Assembly: GCA_023387695.1 (NCBI GenBank)
Contig: JAEWHT010000252.1
Location: forward strand, 1 to 55,961
Direction of reading: 5' to 3'
From: Pseudomonadota bacterium
GTDB taxonomy: Bacteria; Pseudomonadota; Alphaproteobacteria; Rhizobiales; Xanthobacteraceae
DNA: 55,961 bases
Every line of letters begins with the position of its first letter. The stretch's first letter is position 1. The position numbers and the translations under genes were made by a program. This document shows positions 32,601-39,979 of this stretch, piece after piece. A model generated the notes under the pieces. It did not search any database. It was not told the origin of the DNA and saw only the letters and a program-made list of their open reading frames with translations.

Positions 32601-32777
32601 TTCTCGATCGGCCTCGTGGTCGTCGCCGGCATGTCGATCGGCACGCTGTTCACGTTGTTCGTGCTGCCGGCCGTCTATGTCGTGTTGGCGACCGACCATC
32701 GCGCGGCCGCCGATTCCGAGCGCAACAAGCAGATGAACGATCTCGACCTCAACGCCAAGGCGTTGCGGACCACCTGA
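29682..32777 (+). CDS. RND multidrug efflux transporter (HAE1 family permease)
   Basis: A 1031-residue proton-driven pump of the AcrB/MexB/MexF type, full length. It begins MAFTDIFIKRPILSVVVSLL, has the repeated twelve-helix layout, and keeps the proton-relay aspartates in GLVVDDAIVVVENIHRHLEE. The LIGLRAAMVLPIRQYPK and late GLITKHGILMVEFANELQ segments are standard. The ATG at 29682 is chosen over a longer frame to 29625 because the family starts at this MAF/T motif. It follows the adaptor gene by 69 bases and ends before a strong terminator. Substrates are unknown. Confidence 0.93.
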   Translation: MAFTDIFIKRPILSVVVSLLILLIGLRAAMVLPIRQYPKLSNTVINITTVYPGASADLIQGFITTPIEQAVASAEGIDYITSSSVLGTSTIQVYIKLNFDPNQALTEVLAKTNSVKYLIPKESNDPIVTKTTGQTTAVMYLGFSSEELSGSAISDYLTRVVQPVLSTVDGVASADILGGQTFAMRLWLDPVKMAGRNVSPADVAAAIQANNFQSAAGQTKGYLIVSNVSTNTSLTDVNQFRKMIVKAKDGGFVRMEDIATVELAAQSTDASVAFNGEHAIFIGVQATPQGNPLTLVKGVRALFPELERNLPPSMKMKVAYDSTKFIQSSIDEVEKTLGEAVIIVIVVIFLFLASLRSVIIPVVTIPLSMIGVCTLMLALGFSFNLLTLLAMVLAIGLVVDDAIVVVENIHRHLEEGKTPVQSALEGAREIVGPVVSMTITLAAVYAPIGFLGGLTGSLFREFAFTLAGSVIVSGVIALTLSPMMCSVLLKNTEEGRFAKMVNKVFGAVTRWYGRRLDRSLDYKAITGLFAITILGLVGFLYMHTSKELAPEEDQGIVFAVTKAPKYANIDYVDFYGDKLDKQFQKFPETDLRFVLNGINGPQGGIAGMLLKPWDERKRSSIALKPLVQAELSKIEGVQAFAFNLPPLPGGPGGLPVQMVINSTASFQTVYEQMEKLKDAARKSGMFIVSDSDLAYNQPNVEVTIDRSKAQDLGVNMQNLGSTLAVLLGGNYINRFNLQGRSYQVIPQVPRSERLSPESLGGYYVTTNTGQQLPLSTVVSIKTKTDPNSLTHYNQLNSATFSAVPMPGVTVGAAVDFLEGEAKKLPAGFSHDYLADSRQYVQEGNQLAITFGFALIIIFLVLAAQFESLRDPFVIMISVPMAIVGALIPLFFGVATMNIYTQVGLLTLVGLITKHGILMVEFANELQVNERLDRRSAIEMSARIRLRPILMTTAAMVTGLIPLLTATGAGAASRFSIGLVVVAGMSIGTLFTLFVLPAVYVVLATDHRAAADSERNKQMNDLDLNAKALRTT

Positions 32778-32800
32778 CCGGCGCGCCATTTTGCGTGCGA

Positions 32801-32835
32801 AGCGGCAACAGCCATCGCTGTTGCCGCTTTTTTTT
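32801..32835 (+). terminator. Rho-independent terminator of the efflux operon
   Basis: AGCGGCAACAG (32801-32811) pairs perfectly with CTGTTGCCGCT (32818-32828) around a 6-nt loop and runs into eight T residues. Confidence 0.92.
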
Positions 32836-32860
32836 GTCGCGCAATATCCCGTAGTATGAT
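32833..32860 (+). promoter_or_regulatory. Possible promoter for the signalling cluster
   Basis: TATGAT at 32855-32860 matches the -10 consensus at five of six positions; a weak TTGTCG/TTTGTC lies 15-16 bases upstream, touching the terminator T-run. It is 39 bases before the ABC_sub_bind gene. Confidence 0.4.
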
Positions 32861-32899
32861 CGTTGGCGGCGCAGGTGCGCGCTCGAGGCGAGTTGTCGG

Positions 32900-33883
32900 A
32901 TGAAGAGGCGTGAATTTCTGGCGATGCTTGGCGGGGCGGTCCTGGTGCGGCCGGACCTTGCGTCGGCCGATACGCCTGGCCGGATCTATCGTCTTGGCAC
33001 CGTGACGCCGATCGTGCCCATCACGGCCGAGAGCCCTGGCGGCAAGATCTTGCTCAAGGTGCTTGAAGAGCGTGGATTCAAGCTCGGCCAAAACCTGAGC
33101 TTTGAAGCGCGGGGCGCGCTCGGCGATGTCACGATGCTGCCTTCGCTGATCGCCGAGCTGAAGGCCAAGAACGTCGACGTCATCGTCATCATTGGCTATC
33201 CGACCGCGATGGCTGCCAAAGCGGCCGGCATCGCCACCGTCGCGGCAAGCGGCGTCGGCGATCCGGTTGAAACCAGGCTGATCGAGAGCCTGGCGCATCC
33301 CGGCGGCAAGATCACAGGGATTTCGGATGTCGCAGCGACACTCAGCGCCAAGCGGCTGTCGCTGCTCAAGGAGGTGTCGCCAAAGCTGACCAAGGTCGCG
33401 ATGCTTTGGAATAAGGACGACCTTGGCATGACCATGCGCTATGCGGCGTCTGCAAAGGCGGCCCAGGCGCTTGGATTGACCGTGCAGGCGCTCGGCGTGC
33501 GCGAGCCCGACGATTTCGACGAAGCCTTCTCAATGATGAAGAGCGATTTGCCTGACGGCATCCTGATGGTGGCGGACGCGCTGACCATTCTCAACCGCGA
33601 GCGCGTGTTCGAGTTCGCGGCTGCCCGAAAGCTGCCGGCGATCTACGAATTCGACCAGTTTGCCCGCGCCGGCGGTCTGATGTCCTATGGCGCCGATTCC
33701 TCGGAATCCTTCGAGCGGGCGGCTGCGCTGGTGGCGCGCATTTTCAACGGGGCAGACCCCGGTGATCTTCCGTTCGAGCTGCCGACCCGCTATCCCCTGG
33801 TGATCAATCTCAAGACGGCCAAGGCGACCGGGCTTGAAATTCCCCCGACTTTGCTGGCACTTGCCGACGAGGTTATCGAATAG
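32900..33883 (+). CDS. ABC_sub_bind family substrate-binding protein (TrpX-like)
   Basis: A 327-residue periplasmic binding protein of the ABC_sub_bind group. It starts MKRREFLAMLGGAVLV, a short signal with a twin-arginine-like pair. The body shows GGKILLKVLEERGFKLGQNL, VDVIVIIGYPTAMAAKAAG, IESLAHPGGKITGIS and AMLWNKDDLGM, all characteristic. No permease or ATPase gene accompanies it. It stands immediately upstream of a membrane histidine kinase with an extracellular sensor domain, so it may present a ligand to that sensor rather than to a transporter. This is inference from position. Confidence 0.88.
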   Translation: MKRREFLAMLGGAVLVRPDLASADTPGRIYRLGTVTPIVPITAESPGGKILLKVLEERGFKLGQNLSFEARGALGDVTMLPSLIAELKAKNVDVIVIIGYPTAMAAKAAGIATVAASGVGDPVETRLIESLAHPGGKITGISDVAATLSAKRLSLLKEVSPKLTKVAMLWNKDDLGMTMRYAASAKAAQALGLTVQALGVREPDDFDEAFSMMKSDLPDGILMVADALTILNRERVFEFAAARKLPAIYEFDQFARAGGLMSYGADSSESFERAAALVARIFNGADPGDLPFELPTRYPLVINLKTAKATGLEIPPTLLALADEVIE

Positions 33884-33937
33884 CCTTGTGCGTTGCAGCG
33901 AGAGACAAGGTTCGGCCTTCTTGCTAGGCTTGGGGGA

Positions 33938-36529
33938 ATGAGCATTTCCGTCCATCCCGACACCCCGCAAACCAGGACCCTGCCGAGCGCGGCCGGGGGC
34001 GGCGTCGCGTCCGTCGAGGCGGGGCGGGGAATCAGGAGCCGGCTGTTCACCAAATATGTTGCGCTGTTCGTGGCGGTGGTCGCCGTCGCCCTGCTGGCCA
34101 ACGGCCTGTTCGAGGTCCTGTTCTACTATCGGGAGCACAAGGCCGCGCTGATCCGCGTCCAGCACGAGCAGGCCGAGGCGGCCGCCGCAAAGATCAGCCA
34201 GTTCGTCAAGGAGATCGAGAGCCAGCTCGGCTGGACCACGCAGCTGCCATGGTCTGCGGGCTCGATCGAGCCGCGCCGGTTCGACGCATTGCGGCTGCTG
34301 CGACAGGTGCCGGCGATCACCGAGCTTGCCCAGGTCGATTCGACCGGCAAGGAGCGCCTGCGGGTCTCGCGGCTGGCGATGGACGCAATCGACAGCGGCA
34401 CCGATTTGTCGAGTGATCCCAAGTTCACGGAAGCCGTCGCGCATAAGGTCTATTACGGACCGGTTTATTTCCGCCGCGAGTCGGAGCCCTACATGACGCT
34501 GGCGCTGGCCGGGGCCCGGAAGGATGCCGGGGTCAGCATCGCGGAGGTGAACCTGAAGCTGATCTGGGATGTCGTGTCCCAGATCAAGGTTGGCGAGCGC
34601 GGACATGCCTATGTCGTCGGTCCGCAGGGGCGTCTGATCGCGCATCCCGACATCAGCCTCGTGCTGCGTAATACAGACATGTCGGGCCTCGCGCAGGTGC
34701 GCGCCGCGCAGGCCGGCGGCGCCATGCCGGACGCCTTGCAGGAAGCGACCAATATCCAGGGACAGAAGGTTCTGACGGCATCCGCGCCGATCAGTCCGTT
34801 GGGCTGGACCATGTTCGTCGAGCTGCCGGTCGAGGAGGCGTATGCAGCGCTCTACGACGCGCTCGAACGGCTTGCAATCGTGCTGCTCGCAGCCTCGATT
34901 TTCGCCGTGCTCGCCGGGATATTCCTCGCACGCCGCATGGTCGGCCCGATCCAGGCGCTGCGCAGCGGTGCCGAGCGGATGGGCGGCGGCGATTTCTCCC
35001 AACGGATCTCGATCAGGACCGGCGACGAGCTCGAAGGGCTTGCCAACCAGTTCAACGACATGGGCGCGCGCTTGCAGGAGTCCTATGCGGATCTGGAAAA
35101 AAAGGTCGAGGCGCGAACGGCTGAACTCTCCGAAGCGCTCGAGCAACAAACGGCGACCTCGGAGGTGCTGGAGGTCATCAGTTCGTCCCCAGGCGAGCTC
35201 AAACCGGTGTTCGCCAAGATGCTCGAAAATGCGACGCGGGTTTGTGGCGCAAGTTTCGGTGTCATGAATCTCTGGGACGGTGAAAGCTTCACGATTGCGG
35301 CGGACTACAACGTGCCGGTGGCGTTCGCTGCTTCACGCCAGGATTTGGCAATTCATCCCCGCCCGAACAGCGCGCTCGCCGAACTCGTCAAGACGCATGA
35401 GGTCGTCCACGTTCACGATGTGCGCGAGACGCCTGCTTATCTTGCCGGTGGGCCTTCCGTCCGCGCGATCTCGGACGTCGCCGGCGCACGCACCATCGTC
35501 ATCGTGCCGATGCTGAAGGAGAATGAGCTGATTGGCACGATTGCGGTCTATCGCAAGGAGGTCCGTCCGTTCGCCGACAAGCAGATCGCACTGGTTGAGA
35601 ATTTCACCAAACAGGCTGTGATTGCGATCGAGAACGCGCGACTGCTCAAGCAGCTTCGTGAACGCACCACGGAGCTGTCGGAATCGCTCGACAATCTGCG
35701 TGCGGCCCAGGATCGCCTGGTCCAGACCGAAAAGCTGGCCTCGCTCGGCCAGCTCACAGCGGGCATTGCTCACGAGATCAAGAACCCGCTCAACTTCGTC
35801 AATAATTTCTCCTCGATCTCGACCGAATTGATCGACGAGCTCAAGGAGGTCCTGCAGGGGGCGTCGCTCGACGACAAGACGAAGGATGAGGTCGAGGATC
35901 TGACCGGCATGCTGCGCGGCAATCTCGAGAAAGTGGTTCAGCACGGCAAGCGTGCCGATTCCATCGTCCGGAACATGCTGCTGCACTCGCGCGAAGGCTC
36001 GGGCGAGCATCGCGCGGCGGACATCAATGCGATCGTCGAGGAGAGCCTCAATCTGGCCTATCACGGCGCGCGCGCCGAGAAGCCCAATTTCAACGTCACG
36101 CTCAAGCGAGACTTCGATCCCGCGGCCGGTACGATTGATGTTTATCCGCAGGAAATCACGCGCGTCTTTCTTAACCTGATCTCGAATGGGTTCTATGCGT
36201 CGGCCAAGCGCAAGGAGAGCGCAGCGGACGATTTCGAGCCGACCTTGAGTGCGGCTACGAAAAGCCTGGGCAGCAAAGTCGAGATCCGGATTCGCGACAA
36301 TGGCACGGGTATTCCGCAGGAGGTGAAGGAGAAGATGTTCAATCCCTTCTTCACCACCAAGCCCGCCGGCGAGGGCACTGGGCTCGGCCTGTCCATGAGC
36401 CACGACATCGTCGTGAAACAGCACGGTGGCACGATCGACGTGAATACCGAGCCCGGCGTATTCACCGAATTCATTATCACCTTGCCGCGCGCGACGGCGG
36501 CAGGCGGCACTTCCGGAGGCAAGACGTGA
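33938..36529 (+). CDS. Membrane sensor histidine kinase (dCACHE-HAMP-GAF-HisKA-HATPase)
   Basis: An 863-residue sensor kinase. TM1 spans about residues 38-62, a periplasmic double-CACHE-like domain fills 63-310, TM2 lies at 311-333 and HAMP at 333-385 (MGGGDFSQRISIRTGDELEG). A coiled linker leads to a cytoplasmic GAF domain (about 415-567), then HisKA with the phospho-accepting His612 (AHEIKNPLNF) and an HATPase with NLISNGFYA, DNGTGIPQEV and GEGTGLGLSM. It therefore combines extracellular and intracellular sensing. It has no receiver domain; two receiver proteins follow, each overlapping by four bases. GGGGGA precedes ATG 33938. Confidence 0.9.
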   Translation: MSISVHPDTPQTRTLPSAAGGGVASVEAGRGIRSRLFTKYVALFVAVVAVALLANGLFEVLFYYREHKAALIRVQHEQAEAAAAKISQFVKEIESQLGWTTQLPWSAGSIEPRRFDALRLLRQVPAITELAQVDSTGKERLRVSRLAMDAIDSGTDLSSDPKFTEAVAHKVYYGPVYFRRESEPYMTLALAGARKDAGVSIAEVNLKLIWDVVSQIKVGERGHAYVVGPQGRLIAHPDISLVLRNTDMSGLAQVRAAQAGGAMPDALQEATNIQGQKVLTASAPISPLGWTMFVELPVEEAYAALYDALERLAIVLLAASIFAVLAGIFLARRMVGPIQALRSGAERMGGGDFSQRISIRTGDELEGLANQFNDMGARLQESYADLEKKVEARTAELSEALEQQTATSEVLEVISSSPGELKPVFAKMLENATRVCGASFGVMNLWDGESFTIAADYNVPVAFAASRQDLAIHPRPNSALAELVKTHEVVHVHDVRETPAYLAGGPSVRAISDVAGARTIVIVPMLKENELIGTIAVYRKEVRPFADKQIALVENFTKQAVIAIENARLLKQLRERTTELSESLDNLRAAQDRLVQTEKLASLGQLTAGIAHEIKNPLNFVNNFSSISTELIDELKEVLQGASLDDKTKDEVEDLTGMLRGNLEKVVQHGKRADSIVRNMLLHSREGSGEHRAADINAIVEESLNLAYHGARAEKPNFNVTLKRDFDPAAGTIDVYPQEITRVFLNLISNGFYASAKRKESAADDFEPTLSAATKSLGSKVEIRIRDNGTGIPQEVKEKMFNPFFTTKPAGEGTGLGLSMSHDIVVKQHGGTIDVNTEPGVFTEFIITLPRATAAGGTSGGKT

Positions 36530-36915
36530 ACGTTTACATCCTGGTCGTCGATGACGAGCCCGATGTCGAGGCGCTGTTCCGGCAGCAATTCCGGCGCGAC
36601 CTGCGTTCCGGTCGTTTTCAGATGGAATTTGCGCCCTCTGCGCCCGATGCGCTGAAGCGTGCCGCCGAGGTGCGTGATCCCTCCCTGATCCTGATTTTGT
36701 CTGATATCAACATGCCCGGCATGAGCGGGCTCGACATGCTGCCCAAGGTGCGTGCCGAGCGTCCTGACGTTCCCGTCATCATGATCACGGCCTACGGTGA
36801 TGCCGAGACGCATCGCAAGGCGATCGAGCGCGGCGCCACCGGGCTGCTCACCAAGCCGATCGACTTCGCGCTGCTGCGCCAGCAGATCGACACGAGGCTC
36901 GAGCAGGCGGCATGA
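36526..36915 (+). CDS. Stand-alone response regulator receiver protein
   Basis: A 129-residue single-domain receiver (CheY-like). It has the acidic pair in VVDDEPDVE, the phospho-accepting Asp60 in LSDINMPGMSG, the conserved Thr in MITAYGD and Lys in LLTKPID. There is no output domain. The GTG start overlaps the kinase stop, and its own stop overlaps the ATG of the receiver-cyclase gene, so three proteins are translationally coupled. It may relay phosphate, compete with the receiver-cyclase, or act by protein contact. Confidence 0.9.
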   Translation: MNVYILVVDDEPDVEALFRQQFRRDLRSGRFQMEFAPSAPDALKRAAEVRDPSLILILSDINMPGMSGLDMLPKVRAERPDVPVIMITAYGDAETHRKAIERGATGLLTKPIDFALLRQQIDTRLEQAA

Positions 36916-38162
36916 CCCCAACCATCCTCTTTGTCGATGATGAGCCTGATCTCGAGGCGCTGATCCTGCAGAAATTCCGCAGGCAGATCCGCGACGGGCT
37001 CGTCGCCATCATATTCGCGCGCGACGGCCTCGAGGCGCTGGAGTCGATCGAGCAGAACCCGCATGTCGACATGGTGGTCTCGGACATCAACATGCCCAGG
37101 ATGGACGGGCTTTCGCTGTTGCAGAAGCTGCAGGAAGCCGAGGACAAGAAGTCGACCATCATCGTGTCCGCCTATGGCGACATGAACAACATCCGCACCG
37201 CTATGAACCGCGGCGCATTCGATTTTCTCACCAAGCCGATCGACTTCGCCGACCTCGAAACCACGATCGAGAAGACCCTTCGTCATATCGAGATGCTGCG
37301 TGAGGTGCGGCGCCGTCAGGCGGAGGCCGAACGGGCCCACGCTGCGCTCTCGCGCCACTTCTCGCCAGAACTCGCCAAGCGTCTGGCGGAAGGCAGCGGC
37401 GGTGAGGGGATCGAGGTTCAGTGGCGCGATGTCGCCGTCATCTTCACGGATATCACCGGTTTCACCTCACTGGTCGAAAGCGCACCGCCCGAGACACTGG
37501 GCGCGCTCCTCAATGAATATGTCGGCGGAATGACCGAGGTCGTCTTCGGGCATGATGGGACCGTTGCCAAGATCATCGGTGACGCGATCCAGGTTCTGTT
37601 CAACGCGCCCGGCGATCAGCCGGACTATGCGACACGTGCGGTTGCATGCGCCCATGACATGGACGCCTGGGCGCAGGATTTTTGCGCGCGCCAGAAGGCC
37701 AAGGGCGTGAATTTTGGTACCACCCGCATTGGCATCCACGCCGGCTCCGCGCTCGTCGGGAATTTCGGCGGCAACCGTTTCTTCGATTACACCGCCTATG
37801 GCGACACCATCAACACCGCGGCGCGGCTGGAAGCCGCCAACAAGCAGCTGGGCACCCGCATCTGCGTCAGCTCCAGTGTCGCCGAGGCGGCGGCGAACTT
37901 TCAGGGACGCCCCGTGGGCGATCTGATGCTGCGCGGGCGCAGTGAGCCGCTGCGCGCATTCGAGCCGCTGCCGCAGGACAAATTCAATGCGCCGGGGACA
38001 GCACAATATGTCGAGGCGTTTACCAAGGTGGAGGCGGGCGATGCGGCTGCGATGCCCGCTTTTGCCGCGCTGGTCGGGATGCACGCCGACGATCCGCTTG
38101 CCGGCTTTCACTTGAGGCGCCTGCTCAACGGCGCCAAGGGCATTCGCATTCAACTGGATTAG
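36912..38162 (+). CDS. Receiver-class III adenylate/guanylate cyclase
   Basis: A 416-residue response regulator with a cyclase output. The receiver (residues 1-125) has VDDEPDLE, Asp58 in VSDINMPRMDG and FLTKPID. A short helical linker leads to the catalytic domain (about 170-350): VAVIFTDITGFTSLVE with one metal Asp, KIIGDAIQVLFN with the second, and YTAYGDTINTAARLEAAN with transition-state residues. All core residues look intact, so phosphorylation-controlled cyclic nucleotide synthesis is expected. A C-terminal tail of about 60 residues follows. It is coupled to the receiver gene and likely a target of the kinase. Confidence 0.9.
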   Translation: MTPTILFVDDEPDLEALILQKFRRQIRDGLVAIIFARDGLEALESIEQNPHVDMVVSDINMPRMDGLSLLQKLQEAEDKKSTIIVSAYGDMNNIRTAMNRGAFDFLTKPIDFADLETTIEKTLRHIEMLREVRRRQAEAERAHAALSRHFSPELAKRLAEGSGGEGIEVQWRDVAVIFTDITGFTSLVESAPPETLGALLNEYVGGMTEVVFGHDGTVAKIIGDAIQVLFNAPGDQPDYATRAVACAHDMDAWAQDFCARQKAKGVNFGTTRIGIHAGSALVGNFGGNRFFDYTAYGDTINTAARLEAANKQLGTRICVSSSVAEAAANFQGRPVGDLMLRGRSEPLRAFEPLPQDKFNAPGTAQYVEAFTKVEAGDAAAMPAFAALVGMHADDPLAGFHLRRLLNGAKGIRIQLD

Positions 38163-38170
38163 GGCTCGAC

Positions 38171-38917
38171 ATGGTCAGTGAATTTTCCGCCGGGAATTAC
38201 CGGTTCATTCCCTCCGTGTTCCAGTATTCAGCCGGTGCTGCCGCCGATGACGGCTACGAGATCGAGCGCGTCAGGTTTGATCGTCTTGTGCCGTTGGCCG
38301 AAGGGTTTGCGCTGGCTGCAAAGTACATTCAGGCGGCAGGGCGTCCGCTGACGGCCTTCTGTGCTTGCGAATTGCGTTCGCCCGCGGCCTTCAGCGAAGA
38401 GGGTTTTCGCGCGTTCAACCTGCACTATGTGAAGACGCTGTCCGAATGGGGTATCTTCGACGACACGACGAATCCGGTGGCGCGGAGCAATGTCTGTCCG
38501 GAGATCGATCCGCCGTCCGAGCCGTCGTTCTATGCGTTCTCCTTCACGCGTCCGACGAGCTCCAAGGCGCCGTCCTTCGTCATCGCCGGCGGCGCCGAGG
38601 CGCGCGAGGGCAGCGGCACCTATGTCGAGCGCACGGTGCGCTACCGCGACCTCAGCCCGGAAGGCCTCCGCGAGAAAGTCCGCTTCACGACGACCTCGCA
38701 GATGGAGAACCGGTTGACGGCTTTCGGCTTCGGCTGGAAGGACACCACCGGTGTGCAGGCCTATTCCGTGCACGACTTCCACCACGTGCTGGTCGACGAG
38801 CTGGTTCGGCGCGGCGCGCTGCGCTCGGGGCTCACCTGGCACTTTGCTCGGCCGCCGGTGGTCGATCTCGAATATGAGATGGATTGCCGGCGCGTGATGC
38901 GGGAGAGCGTGATCTAA
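38171..38917 (+). CDS. CnbZ-like protein (2-aminomuconate deaminase-related)
   Basis: A 248-residue protein without signal peptide. From memory it resembles proteins annotated as 2-amino-5-chloromuconate deaminase CnbZ: FIPSVFQYSAGAAA near the start, AFCACELRSPAAFSEEGFRA, NPVARSNVCPEIDPPSEPSF, FGFGWKDTTGVQAYSVHD, and the end WHFARPPVVDLEYEMDCR. The reaction would be hydrolytic deamination of an aminomuconate. No other aminophenol-degradation gene is near; it starts 8 bases after the cyclase stop and may be cotranscribed with the signalling genes. Its stop region is repeated 175 bases downstream (see the direct-repeat entry). Confidence 0.5.
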   Translation: MVSEFSAGNYRFIPSVFQYSAGAAADDGYEIERVRFDRLVPLAEGFALAAKYIQAAGRPLTAFCACELRSPAAFSEEGFRAFNLHYVKTLSEWGIFDDTTNPVARSNVCPEIDPPSEPSFYAFSFTRPTSSKAPSFVIAGGAEAREGSGTYVERTVRYRDLSPEGLREKVRFTTTSQMENRLTAFGFGWKDTTGVQAYSVHDFHHVLVDELVRRGALRSGLTWHFARPPVVDLEYEMDCRRVMRESVI

Positions 38918-39101
38918 CGCTGGCGCTCGGTCTTCACCTCTCCCGAAGGGAGAGGTCGGATCGCATCGTGAGATGCGATCCGGGTGAGGGGTTTCAGTCT
39001 CACTGAACGCCGCGGCCCCTCACCCGGATTGCTGCGCAATCCGACCTCTCCCCGTCGGGGAGAGGTGGGAGCCGCCGTCGCGGTTGATCTAACGCTGGCG
39101 C
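38910..39101. repeat. 17-bp direct repeat flanking a palindromic element
   Basis: TGATCTAACGCTGGCGC occurs at 38910-38926 and again, exactly, at 39085-39101. The left copy carries the stop of the CnbZ-like gene, the right copy the stop of the convergent permease gene. Between them is a 158-base stretch that is mostly palindrome. It looks like an insertion with a target-site duplication. Confidence 0.75.
38935..39067. repeat. Palindromic element, CACCTCTCCC family
   Basis: A mosaic of nested stems: CTCTCCC/GGGAGAG mini-hairpins at both ends, GGATCGCATC/GATGCGATCC, and CCGGGTGAGGGG (38980-38991) pairing with CCCCTCACCCGG (39016-39027). The whole element pairs end to end (CACCTCTCCC with GGGGAGAGGTG). 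Confidence 0.88.
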
Positions 39102-39976
39102 GGGTCGAGCGCGTCGCGCAGGCCATCGCCAAGCAGGTTTAGCGACAGCACCACGAGGAAAATTGCAAGTCCCGGCCAGATCGCCATCCAGGGCGCCTGC
39201 GTCAGGAATCGCTGCGCCGCATTGAGCATGCTGCCCCAGGACGGCGCCGGTGGCTGCTGGCCGAGGCCCAGGAACGACAACGCCGCTTCCGCGATGATGG
39301 CTGCAGCAATCGAGAGCGTGGCCTGCACCAGCAGCGCGGGCAGGATGTTCGGCAGGATGTGTGAGACCGCGATCCGCCAGCCGGGATTGCCAAGCGCGCG
39401 TGCCGCCTCGACATAGTCCTCCGCCTTGACGCTCAGCACCTGACCGCGGGTCAGACGAATGAAGACCGGCGTTGCCGAGATGCCGATTGCGATCATGGCA
39501 TTGCCAAGGCTCGGGCCGAGGAAGGCCGCCAGCGCAATGGCGAGGATCAGGAACGGGCAGGCAAGCATGGCGTCGGTGATCCGGCTGATCAGCGCATCGA
39601 CAAATCCACCACGATAGCCGGCGACAAGTCCTAGCGGGACGCCGATCCCCAGTGCGATCGCGACCGAGATCAGGCCTGCCATCAGCGAGGCCCGCGCGCC
39701 GTAAACAACACGGCTGAGGATGTCGCGGCCGAGCTCGTCGGTGCCGAACCAGTGCGCCATTGAGGGCGGCTTGCGCACGAGGCTCCAGCTCGTCGCGATG
39801 GGATCGTAGGGCACGATCAGGGGTGCGAGCAACGTGAGCAGGATGAAGATGGTGAGGACCGCGAGGCCAGCGACGGCGGCCTTGCGTTTGAACAGGCGGC
39901 GCCGCGCCCGGCGCGCCGGGCTGTCGAGTTCGCCTGCATCAGTGACGGGATTGGCTGCGAGCACCGCGTCGGTCAT
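39089..39976 (-). CDS. Peptide ABC transporter permease, DppC-like (transporter 1)
   Basis: A 295-residue inner-membrane permease of the DppC/OppC group. A short cytoplasmic N-terminus leads to the first membrane span at AVAGLAVLTIFILLTLLAPL, then the typical PPSMAHWFGTDELGRDILSR segment of C-type permeases. The EAA loop is YVEAARALGNPGWRIAVSHILPN. It pairs with the DppB-like gene 3 bases upstream in the operon. It is the last gene of the twelve-gene cluster. Confidence 0.92.
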   Translation of the reverse strand: MTDAVLAANPVTDAGELDSPARRARRRLFKRKAAVAGLAVLTIFILLTLLAPLIVPYDPIATSWSLVRKPPSMAHWFGTDELGRDILSRVVYGARASLMAGLISVAIALGIGVPLGLVAGYRGGFVDALISRITDAMLACPFLILAIALAAFLGPSLGNAMIAIGISATPVFIRLTRGQVLSVKAEDYVEAARALGNPGWRIAVSHILPNILPALLVQATLSIAAAIIAEAALSFLGLGQQPPAPSWGSMLNAAQRFLTQAPWMAIWPGLAIFLVVLSLNLLGDGLRDALDPRQR

Positions 39977-39979
39977 GGC

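Noticed and set aside
36526..36915. Receiver protein as a truncated response regulator that lost its output domain
   Set aside because: Its start and stop overlap the flanking genes by exactly four bases and the domain is complete, which indicates a genuine single-domain receiver.
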